DNA of 17,692 nucleotides from Prevotella sp. UBA7782 (GTDB lineage Bacteria > Bacteroidota > Bacteroidia > Bacteroidales > Bacteroidaceae): positions 35,052 to 52,743 of the forward strand of contig DLDC01000191.1 of NCBI GenBank assembly GCA_002480935.1. Direction: 5' to 3'. The position numbers were made by a program, and so were the translations under genes. Position 1 is the stretch's first letter. Each line of letters opens with the position of its first letter. The notes beneath the pieces are model-generated. The model had not been told where the DNA came from. It saw only the letters and a program-made list of their open reading frames with translations, and made no database searches. Below, in pieces: positions 1 through 8,000 of the stretch.

Positions 1-768
1 ACTATTACGAACCGCCAAAGAATGGTGGACCGTTTTAAGAAATCGAATCCGGAGTTTAACGGAGACGACGATGAGGCATTGTACGGCGCCGCCAACGACG
101 ACCTTGACAAGTATGACCAGATGCAGGAGCAGCGAGGCAAGCTTAACGAGGCGTTGAAGAGTACCAAGTATGCCCCCGAGATCCTTGCCGGCCTTATCAG
201 CAAGAAGAACCCCGACGGCAGCGACTTCGATTTGCGCGACTGGCTCCTGAGCAACGACGATGTTGTGGACTATCTCCAGGACTATGCCCAGAACGGCCCC
301 GACAAAGCGAAGGCACGTTGGGCAGGCCGGAGCAAGCAGCGCAAGGCCGATGAAGATGCTGAGGCTGCCTTCCTGAAAGACAAGGATGCCAAGGTGAAGA
401 AAGAGGATGACGAGCTTGACGCCGCCCTGAAAGAATCCAACTACAAGCCCGAGCAGGTGAAGGACCTTATCAGTTGGATCTATGACAGCAAGACCGGCTT
501 TATTCGCCGCGCCGCCAACTTCGAGCTTACCAAGGACGATTTCATTAAACTGTTCCGCATTAAAGACTACGACGTAAAGATGGCCGAGAGTGAGGACAGA
601 GGCTATAAGCGAGGCAAGAACGAGCGTATCGACATGTTCGAGCACAAGCAGCAGAAGCGCCGCAACATGCCACCCGATGTGGGAGGTGGTGGAGGCAACG
701 CCAAGCCCGAGAAGCCGAAGGACAGCCAGATGGCCGCCCTGGATCGCATGAAATATGCGTTTGGCTAA
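1..768 (+). CDS. Probable capsid scaffold/assembly protein (5' partial)
   Basis: The protein is very hydrophilic and probably mostly helical, rich in Lys, Asp and Glu. It has a C-terminal Gly-rich linker (GGGGG) followed by a short Lys/Pro tail. No catalytic motif or membrane segment is seen. It sits directly upstream of the major capsid gene, where tailed phages usually encode the scaffold. The N-terminal DDDEALYGAANDD stretch resembles, from memory, a conserved motif in scaffold-like proteins of Bacteroidetes phages. The role would be a temporary internal core for procapsid assembly; this is inference. The frame is open from base 1 to the first ATG at 22 with no stop, so the real start may lie outside the window; from the ATG it is 248 residues. 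The stop codon overlaps the ATG of the next small ORF. Confidence 0.6.
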   Translation, partial: TITNRQRMVDRFKKSNPEFNGDDDEALYGAANDDLDKYDQMQEQRGKLNEALKSTKYAPEILAGLISKKNPDGSDFDLRDWLLSNDDVVDYLQDYAQNGPDKAKARWAGRSKQRKADEDAEAAFLKDKDAKVKKEDDELDAALKESNYKPEQVKDLISWIYDSKTGFIRRAANFELTKDDFIKLFRIKDYDVKMAESEDRGYKRGKNERIDMFEHKQQKRRNMPPDVGGGGGNAKPEKPKDSQMAALDRMKYAFG

Positions 769-896
769 TGAAAACGAATTACGGAAAACTGAAAGGAGCC
801 GGTTACATTGTCAGAGGAGCCCACAGCCGCAGCAAGACCGAGGATGTTATCAACGCCGAAGGCCAGCCGGACCTATATAAGCATCAAATAAGTTAA
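768..896 (+). CDS. Small overlapping ORF, 42 residues, unknown function
   Basis: The ATG at 768 overlaps the TAA of the preceding gene (TAATG), a typical arrangement for translational coupling, and the frame stays open to the TAA at 894-896. The predicted peptide is basic (Lys, Arg, His), begins MKTNYGKLKGAGYIVRG, and has no membrane segment or cysteines. It fills the gap between the probable scaffold and the major capsid gene. Short genes are common there in phages, but I do not recognise this one. Support is positional only: the overlapping start, and the fact that it uses most of an otherwise empty 155-bp gap. It could be a chance ORF. Confidence 0.45.
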   Translation: MKTNYGKLKGAGYIVRGAHSRSKTEDVINAEGQPDLYKHQIS

Positions 897-923
897 AACA
901 TCAATTCATTAAACAACAAGCAA

Positions 924-2462
924 ATGAAAACATTTAAGCATTGGTTTGGATTCATGATTGCCACCGCAGTTATGATCCTCAGTTCCGGCAGCGCATTTGC
1001 CCTTGCAGATGATCCTGCCATCACAGACCCGGTAGGCCCTCTTGATGGTCCTGGTACCGGTGTGGGAGGTGCAAACTCCCATACCCAGAGCGAGGAGATA
1101 GTGGAAGGTCAGAACAAGGACTACGACTTCTATGTTACGCAGATCAACAAGCGTATCTGTGAAATGAAGTTGGAGAGTTGTCCTATCGACCAGATCCTTC
1201 GCGCTTCTACCCGTACCAATCACTCGAAGAGTATCACCGTGAAGTACTACGAGATTGGCCAGCGCCCGATCACTACCACCCTGGAAGAGAAGATTACCGC
1301 CACTACCACAGGTGCAGCGACGAAGATCACGCCAGTGAACAATACCGTCTTTGACAGTATGGACTCTATCCTCTTCCCCAACATCATGGGTTATGAGGAC
1401 GACGGCACTACTCGCTCCACTATCAAGCCCCTCATGGTACGTGTTGTGGCCCAGAACGACGATCTCAACCCCATGGTTATAGCCATCAATGGTAAGAAGA
1501 ACACCACTAAGGGCAACCGTTGGGACCTCCCCGACATCCCAGCCGGCACGCTGATGTTGCGTCTTGGCCGTGCAGCCGGTGAGACCGACGTAGAGACCGC
1601 CAGCTACTATCAGCTTCCCGAGGCCAGCGAGCAGTATTGCCAGCGCTTCATCATGCAGGCTGAGGAGAGCATCATTGAGCGCATGAGCGCTAAGACCCTT
1701 GACTGGGACTTCTCCAAGCAGGAGCGCATTGCCATGGACGATATGCGCGACGGTATGGAACGTTCCGGCCTGTTTGGTATCAAGAGCAAGACACGTTACG
1801 GCAAAAATGGTAACGTCTACACCACTGGTGGTATCTATTGGACCGCCGGCAAGGACATCCAGCTTGGCCACTGGGCACCGAAGATCGAGATTGATGCTCA
1901 GGGCAACAAGAAAGCCGTTACGGCCACAGTAGACGCCGGCAAGGGTGACGGCAGCACCGTTGAAAAGACCGTCTATGAGTACGTGATTTCTGAGAAGGAG
2001 CTTACCAGCTTTGTGAACAACGTAATCAAAGACGCCGGTAACGGTAGCCGTACCAAGCTGTTCTTTGTGGATAACCTCATCTATCAGGCATTCAGCAACC
2101 TCAAGAGCAACAAGCGCATTATCACTCAGACCGAGAGCAACTATCGCAACTGGGGACTTGACTTCGAGAGCTTCAGCAGCATGGGCACAAAGATTCTCAT
2201 CTATCGCCACGATGCCTTCAACTACATGGGCATGAGTGGTTGCGCCTTCCTGTTGGATCCCCGATACCTGGAGAAGTGGGTATTTGGTGACTGGAGCCGT
2301 AAGGAGTACAACCTGAAAGACCTCTTCATCCGCAATAGTAACGCCGTTGTGATGGAGGAGTTCAGTTGTTGGACCCTTTACTTCCCCAACGCCCACGCCC
2401 GTGTGTTCCGTCCTGAGTTTGACACCAAACTTGGTGTTACCGATGAGGAACTTGTGGCGTAA
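924..2462 (+). CDS. Major capsid protein (HK97-fold type, SU10/DUF5309-like)
   Basis: The 512-residue protein would form the icosahedral shell. Placement after a probable scaffold gene and before connector and tail genes supports this. Around residues 280-304 a run of charged helix, SGLFG, and then TTGGIYW resembles the 'Lys/Arg...TGGI' region of SU10-like (DUF5309) major capsid proteins of the HK97 fold; this is from memory. The C-terminal part (roughly 360-500) is a typical mixed alpha/beta capsid region. An unusual feature is the N-terminus: Lys2 and Lys5 precede a hydrophobic stretch at about 7-22 and then SAFALA, which looks like a signal peptide with a possible cleavage site after Ala26 or Ala28. 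ATG at 924 has no Shine-Dalgarno sequence. A strong terminator lies 64 bp after the stop. A 495-residue antisense ORF over the gene is a coding shadow. Confidence 0.75.
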   Translation: MKTFKHWFGFMIATAVMILSSGSAFALADDPAITDPVGPLDGPGTGVGGANSHTQSEEIVEGQNKDYDFYVTQINKRICEMKLESCPIDQILRASTRTNHSKSITVKYYEIGQRPITTTLEEKITATTTGAATKITPVNNTVFDSMDSILFPNIMGYEDDGTTRSTIKPLMVRVVAQNDDLNPMVIAINGKKNTTKGNRWDLPDIPAGTLMLRLGRAAGETDVETASYYQLPEASEQYCQRFIMQAEESIIERMSAKTLDWDFSKQERIAMDDMRDGMERSGLFGIKSKTRYGKNGNVYTTGGIYWTAGKDIQLGHWAPKIEIDAQGNKKAVTATVDAGKGDGSTVEKTVYEYVISEKELTSFVNNVIKDAGNGSRTKLFFVDNLIYQAFSNLKSNKRIITQTESNYRNWGLDFESFSSMGTKILIYRHDAFNYMGMSGCAFLLDPRYLEKWVFGDWSRKEYNLKDLFIRNSNAVVMEEFSCWTLYFPNAHARVFRPEFDTKLGVTDEELVA

Positions 2463-2468
2463 CGTCTT

Positions 2469-2491
2469 TCCGGCTCGTTAAAAGAGCCGGA
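2469..2491 (+). other. Hairpin just after the capsid gene
   Basis: TCCGGCTC pairs perfectly with GAGCCGGA (8 bp) around a 7-nt loop, GTTAAAA. It begins 7 bp after the capsid stop codon and has no U tract. It could protect the 3' end of the abundant capsid mRNA, or act together with the terminator 35 bp further on. The pairing is visible in the sequence; the role is inference. Confidence 0.6.
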
Positions 2492-2525
2492 GCAGTGGCT
2501 ACAATACCAATAATAAATAACAACT

Positions 2526-2564
2526 GGGCTCGTCTCGCACCAGGCGAGCGAGCCCTTTTCTTTT
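2526..2564 (+). terminator. Strong intrinsic terminator after the capsid gene
   Basis: GGGCTCG and CTCGC, separated by one bulged T, pair with GCGAG and CGAGCCC to form a 12-bp GC-rich stem with the 5-nt loop ACCAG. TTTTCTTTT follows immediately. This is a textbook Rho-independent terminator on the + strand. It lies between the capsid gene and the next late gene, so it could let capsid transcripts accumulate above downstream ones through partial read-through. No clear promoter was found between it and the ATG at 2574. Confidence 0.88.
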
Positions 2565-2573
2565 ACATCAGCT

Positions 2574-3053
2574 ATGGTAATATACAGATTTGCAGCACCC
2601 CGACAATTCATTTTCAGTGTGGCCGTAGAAGGACGAACACATCTGATCCGCTTTGGTGAGCGCAACCAGTTTGGCACAAGCGTATTCAACACCAAGGACG
2701 CGAAGATTGCCGAGGCCATAAGAAACAACAACCTGTTCAAACGAGGCAGCATTGCTGAGGCCCCGAAAGAAGAGATTGCCGAACCCACTAAAGGGAAAGC
2801 CCCCAAGAAACCCCAGCAGGCGCCGGATAAGAAACAGGCCGGTGAAGATCTTGACATCAAAAAGCTCACCAAGCCCCAGACCGGAAAGAAGCCGGCCAAG
2901 GACGACAACACAAAGACTTTCAAGAATATAACTCAGGCTAAGGAATACCTAAGCAAGACATTTGGCATCCCCAAGACCAAGCTCAAAACGCCGGCCCTTG
3001 TGGAACAGGCCGCAAAGGACAACGGTATCACCATAGCCTATAAAACCGATTAA
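2574..3053 (+). CDS. Small Lys/Pro-rich probable head-associated protein, unknown function
   Basis: The 159-residue protein has three parts. A compact N-terminal region (about 1-60) is beta/alpha mixed and contains LIRFGERNQFGTSVF followed by a short helix. A low-complexity linker (about 61-112) is rich in Lys, Pro, Ala and Glu. A small C-terminal helical region (about 115-155) resembles a SAP/HeH-like helix-extension-helix by eye. The N-terminal pattern recalls short proteins found after capsid genes in Bacteroidetes phages, but I cannot name a family. The position between the capsid and the probable adaptor suggests a virion or head-completion role. The stop is 2 bp before the next ATG, so the two are probably cotranscribed. 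The basic linker could contact DNA; this is inference. Confidence 0.6.
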   Translation: MVIYRFAAPRQFIFSVAVEGRTHLIRFGERNQFGTSVFNTKDAKIAEAIRNNNLFKRGSIAEAPKEEIAEPTKGKAPKKPQQAPDKKQAGEDLDIKKLTKPQTGKKPAKDDNTKTFKNITQAKEYLSKTFGIPKTKLKTPALVEQAAKDNGITIAYKTD

Positions 3054-3055
3054 CG

Positions 3056-3718
3056 ATGCAGGCAACCATCCAATCACTCATAGAGAAGGTACGCATAGCC
3101 CTGGACGAGATCTTGCCCGAGGATGAGGCCGACGGATTTACCGCTAATGCCGACACCGAGATAGCGCAAGCCCTCCAGACGGCCATCATGCAGCTCAGCA
3201 AGGAGGCCAGCCCCGATATGTTGGAGCCGAAAGTTCTTAAAGGCGATCTTACTCCAGCACAGGTAAAGAACGACGACGGAACCGGCTACATCATCTTGCC
3301 GCCCGACTTTCTGAGGCTGATGGAACTGAAACTAACGTCGTGGAGCAGCAGTGTGTGGGAGCTGATGGATCCCACCAGCGACGAAGCCAAACGCCAAGCC
3401 AGCCGATGGGGACGAGGCACGCCCCAGAAGCCCAAGGCCATGGAGAGCCAGGATCGCGCCGGCAACAAGATACTTCGCTATTGGACGGCAGGCCGCTTTG
3501 CCAACAACGACGGCCGCGAGGTGAAGGCCATCTATGACCACAGGATAGAGACCTTTGCCTATATCGGCACGCCTGAACTATCGAGTGACGGCAGCGTGAT
3601 AGACTGCAATCTGAAAGATGAGGCCGAGCGCTCCATCATCTACCGCGCCGCCGGTATCTACCTGGAGAGCAAGAAGGAGGCCGAGCTTGCCGACCGCATG
3701 TATGCACTATCAAGATAA
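3056..3718 (+). CDS. Probable head-tail adaptor/connector protein
   Basis: The 220-residue protein starts with a helical region (IQSLIEKVRIALDEILPEDE; TEIAQALQTAIMQLSKEA). A segment containing YIILPPDFLRLMELKL follows. The C-terminal part ends in a helix (DEAERSIIYRAAGIYLESKKEAELADRMY, split here for description as positions about 187-215). The 'LPxDFLRL' segment after an N-terminal helical bundle is, from memory, typical of connector or adaptor proteins of Bacteroidetes phages (DUF6682-like). Such proteins form the ring between portal and tail. Position after the head genes and before the tail/fibre genes agrees. It starts 2 bp after the preceding stop and 16 bp separate it from the next gene. 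No Shine-Dalgarno sequence is visible. Confidence 0.55.
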   Translation: MQATIQSLIEKVRIALDEILPEDEADGFTANADTEIAQALQTAIMQLSKEASPDMLEPKVLKGDLTPAQVKNDDGTGYIILPPDFLRLMELKLTSWSSSVWELMDPTSDEAKRQASRWGRGTPQKPKAMESQDRAGNKILRYWTAGRFANNDGREVKAIYDHRIETFAYIGTPELSSDGSVIDCNLKDEAERSIIYRAAGIYLESKKEAELADRMYALSR

Positions 3719-3734
3719 TAAATAAGCAATAGAT

Positions 3735-5006
3735 ATGGCACAACAGACAACACTATTACGCTACCGAGGCGACTTTACCAGTCTGACGGCAGCAACGGCG
3801 CTTATCAAGCCGACCGCACTGGCCGGCGATTTCGCTATGATCAATGGTAAGGTGTACGAGTGGAACGCGAGCACCAGCGCACTGGAGGTATCGACGAACA
3901 CGACACACTATAAGGGAACCTTCACCAACATCTACAATGTACAACGATGCTACCCGAATGGAGGTGTTGAAGGCGACTATGTAATCATCCTTGGTTTTGC
4001 CCACTACTGGCAGGCCGACCGCAATACCTGGGTAGTGAACGAGAACCGCGACGAATACATTGACGAGGTTATTACCACCCTGACAGGGCAGGTAGGCAAG
4101 ATCGACGAGTTCCAAACTACCATCACCAACCTTGTGAGCGCCGGCTACATGTTTGGAGGCATCATCAATGCCGCCACCATTGCGCCGACGATGAACACAA
4201 CGAAGGTGTGCTTCCTGGCACTCACAGAGGGCACCTATAAAAATTTTGGCGACAAGACCGTAGACGCCGACGAAGTAGCCCTGTTCAAGTGGGACGGCAA
4301 GAGCTGGGACAAAGAAGATACCGGCCTGGCTAAGAAGAGCACCCTTGACGCGCTTAGCCAGAGCTTCACGGAGTTCAAGACCGAGATCAACGAGGCCATG
4401 GACACCTTCAAAGGCGAGGTGAACGATCAGATCAGTGAGTTTACCAATCCAATGGTAGCAACGCTCAACGCGCCCACCGGTGTTGTCGAGGCAAGACAAT
4501 CTGATTACTTTGTCATTATGGGTTCTGTAAAGCGTCAGGACGGTACTGCAATAGATAAACCGGACACATTCAGTATCACCTACGACGGGACAGAAGTAGC
4601 GACAGCTCCAGAATCAGCTTATAAAAGCAGTCCTACCGTTGGCAGCCATACGACCGTGTTAAAGGCCACCAAAGACAAGATGAGTGTTGAGGTGAGCAAG
4701 AGCTACATCGGCGTTAATGCTTCCTACCTTGGTTTTGCAGCCACGGCCAATGCCGAAGAGATAACCGACATTACCGCCCTTGGAGTGAAGGCTATCTTTG
4801 CATCCCCCACTGGATCCTTCACGATGGAGAATACCATTGACAAGACCTATCTGTGGATAGTGATCCCCGACGACCAGACTTTGAACAGTGTGAAGCTTGC
4901 CGGCTATGAAGTGCCGATGCAGTTGCCTATCGCCAAGGACGGCTACCGCTACTACCGCAGCAGCTATCCACTTGTTAGCGGATCATATACTTTCGTAATT
5001 TCTTAA
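3735..5006 (+). CDS. Tail/fibre protein with repeated small beta modules
   Basis: The 423-residue protein has three similar short modules at about 8-50, 58-108 and 140-195. Each has a 'G-[DT]-F/Y' beginning, a GDY/GDF-type turn and an aromatic strand (KVYEWN, AHYWQADRNTW, LFKWDGKSW). Modules of this kind occur in phage tail-fibre and baseplate proteins. A predicted helical/coiled-coil segment (about 200-240; SFTEFKTEINEAMDTFKGEV) follows, and then a beta-rich C-terminal half (about 250-423) that looks Ig-like. It lies just upstream of the giant adhesin with a 13-bp gap, so it may be the fibre base or the part that attaches the adhesin to the virion. The exact family is not recognised. The stretch around 4490-4720 is visibly more AT-rich than its surroundings, which could mark a domain exchange. 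Confidence 0.6.
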   Translation: MAQQTTLLRYRGDFTSLTAATALIKPTALAGDFAMINGKVYEWNASTSALEVSTNTTHYKGTFTNIYNVQRCYPNGGVEGDYVIILGFAHYWQADRNTWVVNENRDEYIDEVITTLTGQVGKIDEFQTTITNLVSAGYMFGGIINAATIAPTMNTTKVCFLALTEGTYKNFGDKTVDADEVALFKWDGKSWDKEDTGLAKKSTLDALSQSFTEFKTEINEAMDTFKGEVNDQISEFTNPMVATLNAPTGVVEARQSDYFVIMGSVKRQDGTAIDKPDTFSITYDGTEVATAPESAYKSSPTVGSHTTVLKATKDKMSVEVSKSYIGVNASYLGFAATANAEEITDITALGVKAIFASPTGSFTMENTIDKTYLWIVIPDDQTLNSVKLAGYEVPMQLPIAKDGYRYYRSSYPLVSGSYTFVIS

Positions 5007-5019
5007 ACACAACAGCAAT

Positions 5020-8000
5020 ATGGATAACATACCAATCTTAGGCCCATTGGTAGCAAAGTGGATGAACGGCGAGAACCCCGGCCACGTCACCACGAGCGAC
5101 CAGATATGGGACAGCGACCAAGCGAAATCGCAGAGCGACGTGAACAAGCTCGCCCTGACAGGTGGTCTGTCGCCCTTCAATGAAATTTTCAAGAGTGGCA
5201 CGGACACCGTATTCAACAGGAACACGACGCTTATCAAGTACGATGCCATTGCCTACGATGAAGCCACCAAGCGTTTCTATGCACGCTCAGGGCAGACTTA
5301 TTACGCCTACTGGCTTGGCATGGACTTGTATGTGGACAGTACAGGCGCAGTGCTCCAGAAAAAGCCATTCTACTGTGACACCTACCTGTATGTGTGGGAC
5401 GCAGGCACAGCCAGCCTTGTGGCCGTGAGTGGCAACAGCGTTGGTGGAGGCTTCCTCAACGTCACGTCGGCCGTGCCACTGAGCGCAGGCGACTACTACA
5501 CCAAGGAGCGAGCCGTTGCCGCCCTGAAAGAGGTGAGCATCAAGGACGAGTTGAAGCAAGGCCTTATCATCACCTTTGAGGCCAGTGCAGGCACATGGAT
5601 GGAGTTCCGCTTCTCAGTGGACGACATCACCGCCTTCTACGATGCAGCCTCATGGGTAGAGTACGGAGCCAAGGACGTTATCAAGAAGATACACGTCACT
5701 CAGGGCACCGTGACAAGCGAGCTCACCCCGGACGCAGACGGAAACGTCAATCTCCAGATACCCGAAGTGGTGACAGACGAGACCATCGACCCGAACAGCA
5801 CCAATCCACCGCAGAACAAGGCCGTTGCCGCAGCCATTGAGCAGGTGGGCAAGAACTTCGGAGCAGCGTTGAGGCTGAACACCAACGGCGACGGAGACAG
5901 CAAGACCTATTCCCTTTCCCTTCTGGACCAGAACGGAGAGGAGATAAGCCAGACCGACGAGTTTAGTGGAGGAGGTGGTGGAGGCAGCACCGCCACAACG
6001 AAGGTGCAGCTCACCAAGCTCAGTGCCAACCCGACGGTGAAGAGTGGCGACCAAGTGAAGCTCAGCTTCACCTACGACCATGTGAGCACCGACACAGGCG
6101 AGAGCACAGGTAACGCCGCCACGGCCGTTGTCACCATCGTTCACGGAGCGACGAGCAACACACTGAACATCAACCTCACCGCAGGCAGCACCACGACACT
6201 CGACGTTACCAAGTACCTTGGACTGGGCAACAACACTGTGAAGGTGAAGGCCAATGTGGACGCAGGCGACTATGTGCAGTCGCAGACTATCTCATGGAAC
6301 GTGAACGTGGTGCAGCTCACGCTGACATCGACATTCAACATTGCATCGGTAATCAACCGAGGCGACACCATCAGTATTTCTTACTCCCTCAGTGGCTCAG
6401 GTACCAAGACGTTGAAGATGTATCTTGACGGAGTGCAGAGCCAAGACAAGAGCATCACCACTTCCACGTCAACAGGAGCTTTCAGCTTGTCTACCCTGAA
6501 CCTCACTCACGGAGCCCACAGCATACAACTCGTGGCCGAGCTGGAGCTTGCCAGTGGCACCGTGCTGAAGAGTAACAGCATCTACATGGGCATAGCCGTA
6601 AGAGAGAGTGGCAAGACCACGCCTATTGTCGTGGCACGCTTCGACTATGCCGACGGCACCATCATAGAGGCAGGCGCAACACCATATATCCAGACGACAC
6701 AGTTTGACACCTACAATGTGAACTTTGCCGCCTACAACCCCAAGGAGACCCCGACACTGGCCACAGTGAAAGTGAACGGAGTAGTGGTTAGTCAGAGCCG
6801 TGTGAGCTTCAGCAACACCCAGCTCACGCTTCGCAGTGCCAACGCAGGCACACTGCCCTGTACCATCACCGTTGGAGCGACGACATTCACGTATAATCTC
6901 GTAAGCTCGAAGAGCGACCTGAACCTTGAAGAGCCCACCGACAACCTGAAGCTGAAACTCACTGCCGACGGACGCACCAACAACGATGCAAACAGGGAAG
7001 AGTGGACGGACGGCACCAGCACATCGACGCTGACAGGCTTCACCTTTGGTGGTGACGGATGGATGGGCACCTTCCTCAGACATAAGAACAGTGCCAAGAC
7101 CGTGGTGAACTTCAACCCACTGGAGCAGCCGAGCAGCAACCCCACCAACGCCTTTGCCTTTGAAGTGAAGTTCAAGGCCAGCGAGGTGACGAATGAGGAT
7201 GCCGTTATCATCAGTTGTGTGGATGCTGACGGAACAGGCTTTGTCATCACACCGCAGGAGGCACGCATGCAGACGAGAGGCAAGAGCACCGTGAGCATGA
7301 AGATGGCCAGTGGCGAGGTGCACGAGGTGGGCTTTGTGGCCTATCCCCAGAAGCAAGATGGCAGTAGCATCGACGAGCAGCAGAGCGACCTGATGCTCTA
7401 CATGTATATCGACGGTATCGCCAGCAATGGCGTGCAGCGAGCCAGCAGCGACAGCATCTATCAGGGCACGGCCATGCCTATCACCATCGGAGGCACCGAC
7501 GAGGCCACAGTGGACGTGTACAACATGCGCTCCTACTCCAGCTTCCTAACCCATCACCAGATGCTTGCGCTCTACATCATCGACCAAGAGACTGCCGACG
7601 ACATGTTTGCCCAGTATGAGGAGAACAACATCTTCGATGCCAACGGCAACATCACCGTGGACAGCGTGCCCGAAGGCACACGAGTGGTTATCGTGACAGG
7701 CGTTGAGGCCAACGGAGTGCCCACCGTGTTGCAAGCCGCAGTGAACAACAACAAAAGTCAGAAGTACGACGTGACCGAAATCCTCACCTATGTGAAGGGA
7801 GGCTATGCCGAACAGAACATGCGAGTGGACGGAGGTTGCATCCGTTTGCAGGGTACCAGCTCACTGGCCTATCCTATCAAGAACTACCGCTTCTACACCA
7901 AGAAGGCCGACAAGACGCAGAGCCCGGTGTATATCGGTTGCGACGAGCAGGGCATAGGAGGCACGGAGGCAGCGAAGGGCAAGTGGAGTTTCCACCTGAA

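Noticed and set aside
909..2396. 495-residue open frame on the minus strand over the capsid gene
   Set aside because: It is antisense to a convincing gene, has no recognisable protein features, and arises from the codon bias of the sense strand. The same applies to the long minus-strand frames at 8071-9495, 10060-11049, 6469-7356 and 16335-16976.
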